64,000 nucleotides of DNA. Origin: Breznakiella homolactica. GTDB taxonomy: Bacteria; Spirochaetota; Spirochaetia; Treponematales; Breznakiellaceae. Position 1 is the stretch's first letter, and every line of letters starts with the position of its first letter. Below, in pieces: positions 9,011-18,350 of this stretch. The notes under the pieces were generated by a model. That model did no database searches. It saw only the letters and a program-made list of their open reading frames with translations, and was not told the origin of the DNA. The stretch covers positions 186,001-250,000 of the forward strand of contig NZ_CP067089.2 of NCBI RefSeq assembly GCF_016616095.2, in the 5' to 3' direction. The translations under genes and the position numbers were made by a program.

Positions 9011-9865
9011 TTATCCTTTTATGCCGGACATGGCCAGGGACTGAATAAACTGTTTCTGGAACAGCAGGAATACGATCAATACGGGGATGACCATAAGAGT
9101 GCCGAAGGCGAAGATTTCCCCCCAGAATATATAGACATCCGTGGACAGCGCCCGCAGGGCCTGGGGCAGGGTGCGGAACCGTTCGTCCCGGGTGACCAGG
9201 GTCGGCCACAGGAGGTCCCCCCAGGTCCGTATAAAAGCCATGATGGCCACGGTGGCGCAGATGGGCTTCGACAGCGGGAGCATGATACGCCAGAAGATCG
9301 AAGCGTAATTGTCGCCGTCCACCACCGCCGCTTCCAGGAGCTCCCGGGGCATTCCCTTAAAATGGCTGTAGAACAGGAATATATACATAGGTGTGGCGAT
9401 GGTGGGCACCGCCAGTCCTGCGTAGCTGTTGAGCATTTTGAGCTGGTTCGTGACCAGGAAGCGGCTGATGATCACCGCCTCGGTGGGAATAATCGCCAGG
9501 GCAATACACAGGGAAATCAGAAACCCCCTGCCTTTGAACCGGAGCAGCCCCAGGGCGTAGCCGATCATGGCGTTGATGACCGTCCCGAAGACGACATTTA
9601 TCACCGTAACCACCGTGGAATTCCTGAAGAACCGGAAGAAATCCATTTTATTCATGATGGAAATGTAGTTATTGAAGGACAGCTCCCCATAGGGGATAAA
9701 GGCCTTAATCGACGACATATCCGCCACGATCTGGGTGTCGTTTTTCAGGGAAGCCACCCCGAGGTACACCAGGGGAAACACAAACAGGAATGCAACCAGT
9801 ACGTATATTGTATAAAAAACCGCTTGGGTTATTATTTTCCTTCGCAAACTCATGGCAACGGCCAT
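9011..9865 (-). CDS. Carbohydrate ABC transporter permease (MalG/UgpE type)
   Basis: 284-residue inner-membrane permease with about six hydrophobic segments. The EAA loop, which contacts the ATPase, is recognisable as ELLEAAVVDGDNYASIFWRI near residues 183-203. An AGGAGGAG Shine-Dalgarno sequence precedes the ATG. It starts 3 bp after the partner permease stop. No ATP-binding subunit gene is in this cluster, so the importer probably uses a shared MsmK/UgpC-type ATPase encoded elsewhere. Confidence 0.93.
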   Translation of the reverse strand: MAVAMSLRRKIITQAVFYTIYVLVAFLFVFPLVYLGVASLKNDTQIVADMSSIKAFIPYGELSFNNYISIMNKMDFFRFFRNSTVVTVINVVFGTVINAMIGYALGLLRFKGRGFLISLCIALAIIPTEAVIISRFLVTNQLKMLNSYAGLAVPTIATPMYIFLFYSHFKGMPRELLEAAVVDGDNYASIFWRIMLPLSKPICATVAIMAFIRTWGDLLWPTLVTRDERFRTLPQALRALSTDVYIFWGEIFAFGTLMVIPVLIVFLLFQKQFIQSLAMSGIKG

Positions 9866-9868
9866 CGG

Positions 9869-10795
9869 TTACTCCTCCTTTCCGAGAAATCTGTTCTGCA
9901 GCAGCGAAATGGCCAGTACGATGAGGAAGAAAACCACCGAAATAGCCGACGAGTAGCCCACCTGGCTGTTGGTAAAGCCCGCGGTATACAGGGTATACAC
10001 CACCGTATTGGTGGAACCCTTGGGGCCGCCGTTGGTGAGAACGAATACCTGGGTAAACAACCGCAGGGCGTAAATTGTATTGGAAACCAGGACGTAGACC
10101 AGGGTATTTTTCAGCATGGGAATGGTGATGTGCCAGAATTTCTGGAGTACGTTGCAGCCGTCCATATATCCGGCTTCGTACAGTTCCTCAGGGATATACT
10201 GGAGCCCGCCGAGGACAATAACCATCTGGAGCCCCAAAGCCTGCCAGATGTACATCACCGCGATACTGCCCAGGGCCAGGTTCGGGTCCTTGAGCCAGGT
10301 CTGGGGCGGGATGCCGAACAAGCCCAGAAGGGAGTTCATGAATCCGTCGCTGCTGGGAGAAAAGATGAATGACCAGATTACCGCGACAACCGTCATGGTG
10401 ACTACCTGGGGGCTGAAGTAAATGGTCCGGAAGACGGAAACGCCCCGTATTTTTCTGTTTACCAGAAGGGCCAGTAAAGTCGCCAGCACGATCAGTGCCG
10501 GTACCACCAAAAGGGCGTACATAAAGGTATTGCCGAAGGCCTGGCGCACGGCGGCGCTTTCGAACATTTTTACGTAATTCGCAAGACCAACGAAGCTCAC
10601 GGGCCTTCCCGCCCGGGCAACCAGCATTTTGTCGGTAAAGGAATACGCCGTGGACATGATAAACGGGATAATGATAAACACGGAAATAACCAGCAGCGCC
10701 GGCGCCGCGTACAGCCAGGCTACCGCGGTCTGGCCGTCCCGGATACGGTTTTTCTTTCTCAGTGCCCGTGCCGCCGCTTTTTCCTGTCTCGTCAT
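9869..10795 (-). CDS. Carbohydrate ABC transporter permease (MalF/UgpA type)
   Basis: 308-residue inner-membrane permease with a basic cytoplasmic N-terminus (RALRKKNR), about six transmembrane segments and an EAA loop ELYEAGYMDGCNVLQKFWHI near 200-220. An AAGGAG Shine-Dalgarno sequence precedes the ATG. It forms the heterodimeric pore with the downstream permease and receives substrate from the upstream binding protein. Confidence 0.93.
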   Translation of the reverse strand: MTRQEKAAARALRKKNRIRDGQTAVAWLYAAPALLVISVFIIIPFIMSTAYSFTDKMLVARAGRPVSFVGLANYVKMFESAAVRQAFGNTFMYALLVVPALIVLATLLALLVNRKIRGVSVFRTIYFSPQVVTMTVVAVIWSFIFSPSSDGFMNSLLGLFGIPPQTWLKDPNLALGSIAVMYIWQALGLQMVIVLGGLQYIPEELYEAGYMDGCNVLQKFWHITIPMLKNTLVYVLVSNTIYALRLFTQVFVLTNGGPKGSTNTVVYTLYTAGFTNSQVGYSSAISVVFFLIVLAISLLQNRFLGKEE

Positions 10796-10863
10796 GGAAA
10801 CTCCTTACGCCGGAAGGGCAGGGCCCTTCCGGTTTTTTACCGGCTCGCGCCGGGCAGCAGGTA

Positions 10864-12150
10864 TTATTTATTCCAGCCGTTTTCCTTGATAATAGCATCC
10901 GTGGATCTGGCCGCGTCGTCCAGAGCTTTCTGGGCATCCTCACCCACGAGGATATCGGTAGTAGCATCCCGGACCGCGCTCCAGATGGTCATGTGCGCCG
11001 GGGTAAGGGGCCGGAGGTAGCTGATCCCCGCTTCAAGCTGTTCCCGGTACAGGTACAGCCGCGCGCCGGGCTTGAATTCATCCTTTGAGTTGAGGATCGA
11101 AAGCCGCGACGGAATGGCACCGTTGAAGTCGGTTACCATATTGATGTATTTCGGCTGGAGAGCCGCTTCCATGACCTTCCAGGACGCGTCGGCTTTGCCG
11201 TTTTCCGTCGCCGAGGTACTCATCACCCAGACCACAGACCCGGAACCGGTGAATACCCCGTGGCCGAAATCCGGAATGGGAACGAGAATCGCGTCGTCCC
11301 CGAGGCCGTTCACGTGGTCGGTGTATTTCCAGTGGCCCACCAGGGAGAGGGCGCTTTCCTTCCGTCCGTAGAAGCCGTCCTCATAGTCGCAGAGGGGGTT
11401 CATATACCCCTGATCGCCGAGCCACGCCATGTACCGGTACGCTGCCACGGTGTTTTGTCCGTTAAGGGTGCCTTCCGCGAGCATGGTATTCCGGTTGAGG
11501 AAATCACCGCCGAAGCTCCGCACCACCGGAAGGTAGGTGAAGTACAGGCTGGAAGGGTTGTTCTGGCGGATGTAGAGCGGGAATTTTACGCCGCTGGCCT
11601 TGAGTTTCGCCAGGGCATCCTCGAATTCAGCCTTGTTCCAGGCTTCCTTGTAGGAAACGGGAATCCGGACTCCGGCTTTCTGAAGCATGGATTTGTTGGC
11701 CCACATGGCCATTCCGGAATCGAACTGGGCTACGGCGTGGAGTTTCCCGTCGTAGGTGGATTCGTCGATCACCGACTGCATCAGGTCCCGGCGCAGATCC
11801 GGTGAAACCCGGGAATCGATGTTCTCGATCATACCCACATCGTAGTAATACGCCACATCCAGACCGTCCAGAACGATAACATCCGGGGCGTCCCCGACAA
11901 CCGGAGCCAGCTGGAGTTTATTGTTCAGTTCATCCTTGGGGTAGTATTCATCTTTGATGGAAATACCGGTGTCGGCGCTTATCTGCCGGAACATATCCCG
12001 GTAAATATTGTCCTCCGCCCCGGCGCTGATCCAGATTTTTACCGTGCTGTCGCCGGATTTCGTCTCGCCGGATCCGCCGGCCGCCGCGGCCGCAGTGACC
12101 AGGATTGCGCAGACAAACAAAGCCGCTGCTTTCTGCCAAATTTTCTTCAT
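10864..12150 (-). CDS. Extracellular solute-binding protein of the sugar ABC importer
   Basis: 428-residue family 1 sugar-binding protein. It begins MKKIWQKAAALFVCAI, a typical Sec signal peptide with an Ala-rich end (TAAAAAGG) and no lipobox Cys, so it is predicted soluble in the periplasm. The start at 12150 is chosen because GAGGA precedes it and because the longer open frame (to 12258) would run across the promoter. The mature part resembles MalE/UgpB-type proteins (ADKSMLQ-like, WANKSMLQKAGV, GHWKYTDH). It is the first gene of the importer operon. Substrate is probably sucrose or a related glucoside, judging from the adjacent phosphorylase. Confidence 0.92.
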   Translation of the reverse strand: MKKIWQKAAALFVCAILVTAAAAAGGSGETKSGDSTVKIWISAGAEDNIYRDMFRQISADTGISIKDEYYPKDELNNKLQLAPVVGDAPDVIVLDGLDVAYYYDVGMIENIDSRVSPDLRRDLMQSVIDESTYDGKLHAVAQFDSGMAMWANKSMLQKAGVRIPVSYKEAWNKAEFEDALAKLKASGVKFPLYIRQNNPSSLYFTYLPVVRSFGGDFLNRNTMLAEGTLNGQNTVAAYRYMAWLGDQGYMNPLCDYEDGFYGRKESALSLVGHWKYTDHVNGLGDDAILVPIPDFGHGVFTGSGSVVWVMSTSATENGKADASWKVMEAALQPKYINMVTDFNGAIPSRLSILNSKDEFKPGARLYLYREQLEAGISYLRPLTPAHMTIWSAVRDATTDILVGEDAQKALDDAARSTDAIIKENGWNK

Positions 12151-12250
12151 CGCGTTCCTCCGAAAAATGTACTGTATACCCCGGCCGCTTTCCGAAAAAC
12201 AGTAATCAAAAACTGCGGCTGCGCCGCTCCGGAAAGTGCTGGGATGGTCT

Positions 12251-12279
12251 ATTATCACCCTGCTTTTTTAATATGTCAA
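12251..12279 (-). promoter_or_regulatory. Promoter and putative LacI-type operator of the importer operon
   Basis: Minus strand: TTGACA, 17-bp spacer, GATAAT. The -35 sits inside TTTATTGATTGACATAT, which resembles ATAAACGATTGACATAA at the gtfA promoter. The shared sequence over the -35 would allow one repressor to control both. The rest of the AT-rich gap (12280-12449) holds another CG-centred palindrome, AAACGTTT, at 12420-12427. Confidence 0.7.
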
Positions 12280-12449
12280 TCAATAAACATATTTTTTTGG
12301 AATTATTTGTGGTATTTTTATATATTTTGATTTTATAAGCAGAAATACACGGTAATATTCGAGTTTTTTATATATAAATGGGTAAAATTGACCCAGTATT
12401 TATCGATTATCATATATAAAACGTTTGTCATATTGCTGTATTGAAATAT

Positions 12450-13886
12450 CTATAGCTCAAGAATCCGGTTATTTTCCCCCTGAGAAACCGTTATTTCAAA
12501 GGTCCGGGAGGCAAAATCCGCCAGAAGACTCGCCCGGTCCGGTCCCGCGGTCCAGGTAAGGCGGAGCTGGTGTCCGGCGGGCGCTTCCAGGGCAAAATCA
12601 CCGGAAAAAGCCCGGTGGCTGCTGCGGAATTCCAAAAGAGCCAGCAGTTTCCGCACCACCGGACGCCGCATTTCCCCGTGAATTTCTGCTTCGGAGTAGT
12701 AATGGCGGTTTATATTGCGGCCTTCCTTGGTCGCTTCCAGCAGGGTGAGGTCGTTTTTCCCCGCCAGGGCGCCCACGTAGTAGACCTGGGGTATACCGGG
12801 GCAGAAAAACTGCACCGCCCGGGCAAGCAGGTAGGCGTCGTCATCATCCCCCAGGGCCGAATAATAGGTGCAGTTTATCTGGTAGATGTCCAGGTTGTTG
12901 TACGCCGCGGTATTGTAGATTTTTTTGACATTCGCCCCGTACCGGAACAGATGTTCCTTGGTTTTTTCGATTTCCCCATCCGGCAGAAGGTCCTTTACAT
13001 CCACCACGCCGATTCCGTCGTGGGTATCCAGGGTGGTGAACTGTTCCCGGGGGCATATTTCCAGCCAATGGCGCAGATATTGGGTCTGCCCGAAGTACAA
13101 AGCATGCAGGAGCAGCATGGGAAGGGCGAAATCGTATACGTAAAATCCCTGGTCCGCTATTTTTTTCTGAATTGTGTAGTGTTCATGGATCTCCGGGAGA
13201 ATTTCCGCACCCTTATCCCGGAGAATCCCGGCGCAGTAATTGAGGAGTTCCCATATTTCCGGTTCCACAAAGAAGCAGTTGGTATTTTCTTTTTTAACCG
13301 CGTAGGCAAAAGCGTCCAGCCGCACCATGGCCGCCCCGTGGGACGCGAGACCCCGGAGCGTATCCGCCAGGAATTCCCGGCCCTCCGGGCTGGCCGTATT
13401 GAGGTCGATCTGCTCTTCGCTGAAGGTACTCCATATTTTTTCAGCGGTGCCGTCGGCGAATTCCGCGGTTACGCAGGGCTCGCAGGGCTTCCGCTTGTAG
13501 ATCAGATCAACCTGTTCCGCGGTGGGTTCTCCGGCACGCCAGAAGTCCTTATACCGGATAAACAGGTTTTTATAGGGCGAATCGTCTTTCCTTTCAAGAA
13601 AATCCCGGTAAAACCGGCTGTTTCTGGAAATATGATTAATCATGTAATCAAAAATAAGATCGTATTTTTCCCCCAGGGCATGAATTGAATCCCAGTCCCC
13701 AAAGGCTGGATCCACCCGGCTGTAGTCCTCGGGAGAAAATCCCCGGTCACCGGAGGATGGGAAAAAAGGGAGAATATGAATACCGCCGAAGGCTTTGGAA
13801 AAATACGTATCCATGATTCTGTTCAGATCGGACAGGTCGTTTCCCAAAGAGTCGGGATAGGTAATCAATACGGGTTTATTCTTCAT
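12450..13886 (-). CDS. gtfA: Sucrose phosphorylase (GH13 subfamily 18)
   Basis: 478-residue alpha-retaining phosphorylase that converts sucrose and phosphate to glucose 1-phosphate and fructose in the cytoplasm, saving one ATP. Family GH13_18 features are visible: N-terminal LITYPDSLG, HILPFFPSSGDRGFSP, FDYMINHISR, MVRLDAFAYAVKK (catalytic Asp), LPEIHEHYT (general acid Glu) and TLDTHDGIGVVD. Length fits the family (about 480-500). Related members act on sucrose 6-phosphate or glucosylglycerate, so exact substrate specificity is less certain than the family. It has its own promoter and lies upstream of the importer genes. Confidence 0.9.
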   Translation of the reverse strand: MKNKPVLITYPDSLGNDLSDLNRIMDTYFSKAFGGIHILPFFPSSGDRGFSPEDYSRVDPAFGDWDSIHALGEKYDLIFDYMINHISRNSRFYRDFLERKDDSPYKNLFIRYKDFWRAGEPTAEQVDLIYKRKPCEPCVTAEFADGTAEKIWSTFSEEQIDLNTASPEGREFLADTLRGLASHGAAMVRLDAFAYAVKKENTNCFFVEPEIWELLNYCAGILRDKGAEILPEIHEHYTIQKKIADQGFYVYDFALPMLLLHALYFGQTQYLRHWLEICPREQFTTLDTHDGIGVVDVKDLLPDGEIEKTKEHLFRYGANVKKIYNTAAYNNLDIYQINCTYYSALGDDDDAYLLARAVQFFCPGIPQVYYVGALAGKNDLTLLEATKEGRNINRHYYSEAEIHGEMRRPVVRKLLALLEFRSSHRAFSGDFALEAPAGHQLRLTWTAGPDRASLLADFASRTFEITVSQGENNRILEL

Positions 13887-13940
13887 CCTTATTTCCCTGT
13901 ACGCGTGAATACGCGGAACTCCGGTTCCGCTCCGGTGGAT

Positions 13941-13970
13941 ATCATACGCCGGAAATGGTAATTATGTCAA
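13941..13970 (-). promoter_or_regulatory. Promoter and putative LacI-type operator of gtfA
   Basis: Minus strand: TTGACA, 18-bp spacer, TATGAT. Sequence TGATAAACGATTGACA, with a central CG like other LacI-family sites, overlaps the -35. It matches the importer promoter motif at 12274-12290. Confidence 0.7.
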
Positions 13971-14071
13971 TCGTTTATCATATTGAAATAAGAGCACCGA
14001 TAAAACAGCATGGCAATACCGGGTCCGGGGGCCTGCCGTATGAAAAAACTATGGTTTTTTTCTAAATAGTA

Positions 14072-14099
14072 TAAACCGCGGATACTGGCTTGCCGATAG
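14072..14099 (+). promoter_or_regulatory. Sigma-28 (FliA-type) promoter of the flgN-flgK-flgL-fliW-csrA operon
   Basis: TAAA (14072-14075), 16-bp spacer, GCCGATAG (14092-14099), close to the flagellar sigma-28 consensus TAAA-N15-GCCGATAA. It lies 54 bp before the flgN start. The same 16-bp spacing occurs at the flaB promoter at 28324-28351. Confidence 0.75.
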
Positions 14100-14152
14100 T
14101 TGAAAAGTAGAACCGGGGAATTCTTCGGGATTTCCTTTTGTGGGGGTAGGAT

Positions 14153-14686
14153 ATGAATACCAGTCAGGGAAAAACACGGCACGGCCATTCCGGTGAGGAT
14201 TTTGATAATTGCATGCTCATCCTCAGCCAGGAGGTTACGGTCCTGGAAAACCTGTCCGCCTGCCAGGATCTGGTACGGAAGGCGGTGATGAACCGTGAAT
14301 GGGTTGATTTTGATGGTAAAATATCGAGCCTCAACGACCTCAGCGACCAGTTTGAAGCTCTGGAATTTGAGCGGACCCGGCTGTTCGCCCGGTATTCCCA
14401 GGCCGGTGACGGTATCGCCGAGGAAGAAGGGTTTTACGCCATGGCTCTGCGGCTTCCCCTGGGGCAGCGCCACGCCATGACCAGCCTCTACAGGCAGCTG
14501 AAAATGTACATTCTGCGGATCCGTTTAGCCAACGATTCGCTGATGCATTATATAAACGAAGCTAAATTAACCGTATCGGAATTTCTCGAAGCCGCGTTTC
14601 CGGACCGGAAGGGACGGCTGTATTCCCGCCGGGGCACCCAGATTCCTTCGGATATGCGAAGTATGGTGCTTAACCGCAGTTTATAG
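14153..14686 (+). CDS. FlgN-like flagellar chaperone
   Basis: 177-residue, mostly helical, soluble protein. FlgN chaperones bind the C-termini of FlgK and FlgL in the cytoplasm and deliver them to the export gate. Identification rests on position directly upstream of flgK, size, and a predicted helical hairpin (FDNCMLILSQEVTVLENLSA, LVRKAVMNREW). Sequence identity to known FlgN is low, as is usual. A GGGGGTAGGA Shine-Dalgarno sequence precedes the ATG. First gene after the sigma-28-type promoter. Confidence 0.75.
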   Translation: MNTSQGKTRHGHSGEDFDNCMLILSQEVTVLENLSACQDLVRKAVMNREWVDFDGKISSLNDLSDQFEALEFERTRLFARYSQAGDGIAEEEGFYAMALRLPLGQRHAMTSLYRQLKMYILRIRLANDSLMHYINEAKLTVSEFLEAAFPDRKGRLYSRRGTQIPSDMRSMVLNRSL

Positions 14687-14703
14687 GAATTCCAGGAGTT
14701 ACC

Positions 14704-16581
14704 ATGACATCTACCTTTCAGGGCATAGAAATCGGAAAACGGGCTGTTTCGGCCCACCAGCAGGGATTAACCACCGTCGGACACAACCTTTCAAACGCCT
14801 CCACCGAGGGATATTCCCGGCAGCGGGTGGAATTTTCACCCTTTGAACCAATTTACCTTCCCGGACTCAACCGTGAGGAGACTCCCGGCCAGATCGGCCA
14901 GGGGGTGGTGGTGGAACGGATCGAACGGATCCGGGACCAGCTCCTGGACCAGCGCATTGTGGCCCAGGCCGGCGGGGAAGGGTACTGGGGTACCCGGGAT
15001 AAGTACGTGCTCATGATGGAGCGAATGTACAACGAACCCGCGGATGTCTCCGTCCGGGGCCGGATGGATGCCTTCTGGGATTCCTGGGAGGAACTTGCCC
15101 GCCATCCCGCGGACAACGCCCCCCGCAGGGCGGTGATCGAACGGGGAAAAACCCTGATCGACAGCATCCACGAACGGTACAAGGGCCTTAAGGGGCTCCA
15201 GGATATGGCGGAGCAGGATATCCAGATTACCGTCGCCCGGGTAAACGAGCTTTCCCGGCAGATCGCCGGCCTCAATGATGACATACAGAAAATCCGCGCC
15301 CAGGGGGACAACCCCAACGATCTTCTGGATCGGCGGGATCTTCTGGTGGACAAGCTTTCCTCGATTATTGATGTGACCACCGACAGCCGGGACCCGGATG
15401 AGTTTATGGTGCATACCGCCGGTTTTGTGCTGGTCCAGGGCCGTATCGGCCGCCAGTTCAGCCTGGAGCGGGGTATTGAGACCGAGGGGTATTCGAAGAT
15501 TGTCTGGGAAGAAACCGGCAACGACGCGGTTTTCCGGAGCGGCTCCCTGGCGGCCCTGGTGGAACTGAGGGACTCGACCATCCAGTCGGAAATCCAGAGC
15601 CTGGATTCCATGACCATGAACTTTATCGATCTGGTAAACGAATCCCACCGTCCCGGGTATGGTTCCAACGGAACCACGGGGCTCGATTTCTTTACGGAAC
15701 GGCCCTTTGTCACCAACGTGACGGGAAACTACGACCGCAACGGGGACGGCGAATTCGATTCAACCTATATTTTCAGGATCGCGGGGACCAATACCCTGGA
15801 ACCCAGGGCCCAGATCGGCCTCGAAGGGGTAATCACCCTCTCGGCGGCGGACGGGACCGTGGATATTCCTTATTATCCCACGGATACGGTGGCTGAAGTC
15901 ATCCAGCGGATCAACAATTCCGGGGCGGAAGTCGTCGCCCGGCTCGACCGGGAAGGCCGGCTGTCCCTCAAGGGAACCCCCGCCGAGGACTGGAGCAACC
16001 CTGATTTCGTGATCCGCCATATCGAGGATTCCGGACGGCTCCTCCAGGGCTACGCCGGCCTGCTTAACGCTTCGGGGCCGGAAGGCGCCTACGACTGGGG
16101 CGGCGCCGACGCGGTTGCCTCCCTCACCGGCGGCGCCATCAACTATACCGTGGCGCCCGTAGCCCATCCTTCGGGATGGATCGAGGTGAATCCGTCGATC
16201 CTCAAGGATCCCGGTTCGGTCGCCGCGGGATACGGCCTCAACGACCGGCCCGCCAATGTGGGGAACGGCGAAGCCGCCACCGCTATTGCGTCCATCCGGT
16301 ACAATGAAGTCATGGTAGGCCGGCTCGGCACCTTCGACGATTATTTCGCCGACGCCGTCGCCCGGGTCGGACTCATGGGAGAACAGAGCGAACGGGCTCT
16401 GGAAACCCAGAATCTTATCATGAAGCAGCTCAAGGATATGCGCCAGTCGATTTCCGGGGTTAATATCGATGAGGAATTGTCCCAGATGATCAAATACCAG
16501 CACGGGTACGCCGCGGCGGCCCGGTTTATTACAACGGTAAACGATATGCTGGATACCATAATCAACCGGATGGGAGTGTAA
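14704..16581 (+). CDS. flgK: Flagellar hook-associated protein FlgK
   Basis: 625-residue HAP1, which forms the junction between hook and filament in the periplasmic flagellum. The N-terminus (STFQGIEIGKRAVSAHQQGL, then TVGHNLSNASTEGYSRQRVE) and C-terminus (GVNIDEELSQMIKYQHGYAA, then AARFITTVNDMLDTIINRMG) are the conserved paired coiled-coil ends of the FlgK/FlgE family. The central domain (about 200-500) is the variable exposed part. It is followed 3 bp later by flgL. Confidence 0.95.
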   Translation: MTSTFQGIEIGKRAVSAHQQGLTTVGHNLSNASTEGYSRQRVEFSPFEPIYLPGLNREETPGQIGQGVVVERIERIRDQLLDQRIVAQAGGEGYWGTRDKYVLMMERMYNEPADVSVRGRMDAFWDSWEELARHPADNAPRRAVIERGKTLIDSIHERYKGLKGLQDMAEQDIQITVARVNELSRQIAGLNDDIQKIRAQGDNPNDLLDRRDLLVDKLSSIIDVTTDSRDPDEFMVHTAGFVLVQGRIGRQFSLERGIETEGYSKIVWEETGNDAVFRSGSLAALVELRDSTIQSEIQSLDSMTMNFIDLVNESHRPGYGSNGTTGLDFFTERPFVTNVTGNYDRNGDGEFDSTYIFRIAGTNTLEPRAQIGLEGVITLSAADGTVDIPYYPTDTVAEVIQRINNSGAEVVARLDREGRLSLKGTPAEDWSNPDFVIRHIEDSGRLLQGYAGLLNASGPEGAYDWGGADAVASLTGGAINYTVAPVAHPSGWIEVNPSILKDPGSVAAGYGLNDRPANVGNGEAATAIASIRYNEVMVGRLGTFDDYFADAVARVGLMGEQSERALETQNLIMKQLKDMRQSISGVNIDEELSQMIKYQHGYAAAARFITTVNDMLDTIINRMGV

Positions 16582-16584
16582 GCC

Positions 16585-17832
16585 ATGAGACGGGTTTCAA
16601 CGGATATGCCCAATGCGGATATGCAGTTTCATCTCCGGCGCCAGGAACAGCGCCTGAACGATATTCAGAATAAAATCGCCGGCCAGACCAGGATCAAGGA
16701 ACTCCGGGACGATCCTTTAGCGGCGTCCCACGCGGTCCGGTATGAGTCCTATCTGACCCGCCTGGAACGGTTCGAGAAAAATGCCCTCTACGCAAATGAC
16801 CATTACCGGGTAACCGAAGGCTATCTGCAGCAGGCCGAAGGCATTCTGCAGCGTATCCGGGAACTCTCGGTGACGGGCGCCAACGGTATATACGCTCCTG
16901 AGGACATGAAGAACATGGCGGTGGAGATCAACGAGCTGCTCAAGGAACTGGTGGAGATCTCCAATGCCACCGGGCCCGACGGGAATCGGCTTTTTTCCGG
17001 GGACAAGGCCTTTACCGAACCCTTCAGACTGGTGGAAGGTACCGTCGCCGGAGGCGGCGAGTCCATGGTCGTCCGGGTGGAGTACCGGGGCGCCGGCGCT
17101 GACCGGAAGGCGGAAATCTCTGAAAACGCGTATTCGGTGCTGGATATAGGCGGCGGCGAGGCCTTCTGGGCTGAGAAAATGCAGATTTTTTCATCCTTTG
17201 ACGCCACGGACTACCGGGTCACTTCCCCGGGAGGATTTTTCGTGGACGGACAGGAAATAACCGTAAACCCCGGGGACACCATCCAGGCCATCGTGGCCAA
17301 AATAAACGATTCCCCGGCTCCGGTCAAAGCCTATGTGGATCCCGAGACAAAGGGGCTCGCCCTGGAGGGAACCACCGCCCATCTTATCCGTATGGAGGAT
17401 AAGGTCGGTTCCACGGTCCTGCAGGATCTCGGGGTTGTGGCTTTTAACAGTGATTCCAACGCGCCGAACTGGCACAGCGCCGCCCGGGTTTCCGGGGGTT
17501 CCGCCTTTGACATGGTAATCCGTCTCCGGGACGCCCTGTTCCGGGGCGACAGCGAATACGTGGGAAGCCAGGGCATCGGCGGTATGGATCTGGCCCTGGG
17601 AAATATGCAGAGCCGTCTTGCGGAAATCGGGAGCCGGTCCGAGCGGGTAGAAACTACCTGGCGCAGGATCAACGCGGAAATTCCCAATGTCACCGCCGCT
17701 CTGTCCCGGGAAGCGGGTCTCGACTTTGCCGAGGCCGCCACGGACCTGGGAATGATGGAATTTGCCCACCGCGCGGCGCTGCAGACCGCCGCCAAGGTTA
17801 TCCAGCCGACCCTGCTGGATTTCCTGCGTTAG
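16585..17832 (+). CDS. flgL: Flagellar hook-associated protein FlgL
   Basis: 415-residue HAP3, the adaptor between FlgK and the flagellin filament. The N-terminus (RRVSTDMPNADMQFHLRRQE) and the segment QAEGILQRIRELSVTGANGI resemble the flagellin D0/D1 helices. The C-terminus (LDFAEAATDLGMMEFAHRAA, LQTAAKVIQPTLLDFLR) is the matching terminal helix. The ATG sits in ACCGGATGGGAGTGTAAGCC context with weak Shine-Dalgarno, 3 bp after flgK. Confidence 0.94.
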   Translation: MRRVSTDMPNADMQFHLRRQEQRLNDIQNKIAGQTRIKELRDDPLAASHAVRYESYLTRLERFEKNALYANDHYRVTEGYLQQAEGILQRIRELSVTGANGIYAPEDMKNMAVEINELLKELVEISNATGPDGNRLFSGDKAFTEPFRLVEGTVAGGGESMVVRVEYRGAGADRKAEISENAYSVLDIGGGEAFWAEKMQIFSSFDATDYRVTSPGGFFVDGQEITVNPGDTIQAIVAKINDSPAPVKAYVDPETKGLALEGTTAHLIRMEDKVGSTVLQDLGVVAFNSDSNAPNWHSAARVSGGSAFDMVIRLRDALFRGDSEYVGSQGIGGMDLALGNMQSRLAEIGSRSERVETTWRRINAEIPNVTAALSREAGLDFAEAATDLGMMEFAHRAALQTAAKVIQPTLLDFLR

Positions 17833-17906
17833 TAAAACTGGATACCCGCCGGGCCCGGTTAGCCGACAGGCGTTCCGGGGTCCCTTGGCTTAGTTAGGAG
17901 ATACAA

Positions 17907-18350
17907 TTGAAGGTTGCAACAAAGGCCTACGGCCTCATTGATGTGGATGAACGGCAGAAAATCACCTTTCCCAAGGGATTGTTCGGATTTGAAGCATTTA
18001 CGGACTACGTTATCCTGGATGCGGAACGGCAGCCCTTTTACTGGCTCCAGTCTTTGGAGGTGGAGCAGGTCGCCTTTATTCTGATTAACCCCTTCCTGTT
18101 CCGGCCGGATTACGAACTGGATATTGATGACGGCGAATTATCCGAAATCGGCCTTTCCGATCCGGAGAAGGCCCTGATCTTCTCCATCGTTACCATACCT
18201 TCCGACGGGAGTCCAATGACAGCCAACCTTCAGGGACCGCTGATCATCAACCGGGAGACCCGTTCCGGCCGTCAGGCCGTACTTGCAGACCAGCGCTGGA
18301 AAACGAAACACGATATTATGGCCGAACTTGCGGCTGCAAGGAAAGAGTAA
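17907..18350 (+). CDS. fliW: FliW, flagellin-binding antagonist of CsrA
   Basis: 147-residue assembly factor. In Bacillus and Campylobacter FliW binds either flagellin or CsrA, so that free flagellin releases FliW to block CsrA. Conserved features are the N-terminal [13 protein letters not shown] and the segment [15 protein letters not shown]. The start is TTG (17907), placed after TAGGAG. Its stop overlaps the csrA ATG (TAATG), giving tight coupling of the antagonist pair. The 74-bp gap after flgL shows no clear promoter. Confidence 0.94.
   Translation: MKVATKAYGLIDVDERQKITFPKGLFGFEAFTDYVILDAERQPFYWLQSLEVEQVAFILINPFLFRPDYELDIDDGELSEIGLSDPEKALIFSIVTIPSDGSPMTANLQGPLIINRETRSGRQAVLADQRWKTKHDIMAELAAARKE

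Noticed and set aside
8756..10372. Long open frame of 538 codons on the plus strand
   Set aside because: It is antisense to the metallohydrolase and permease genes, has low-complexity His/Gln/Gly-rich composition typical of a GC-rich shadow frame, and no Shine-Dalgarno sequence or domain.
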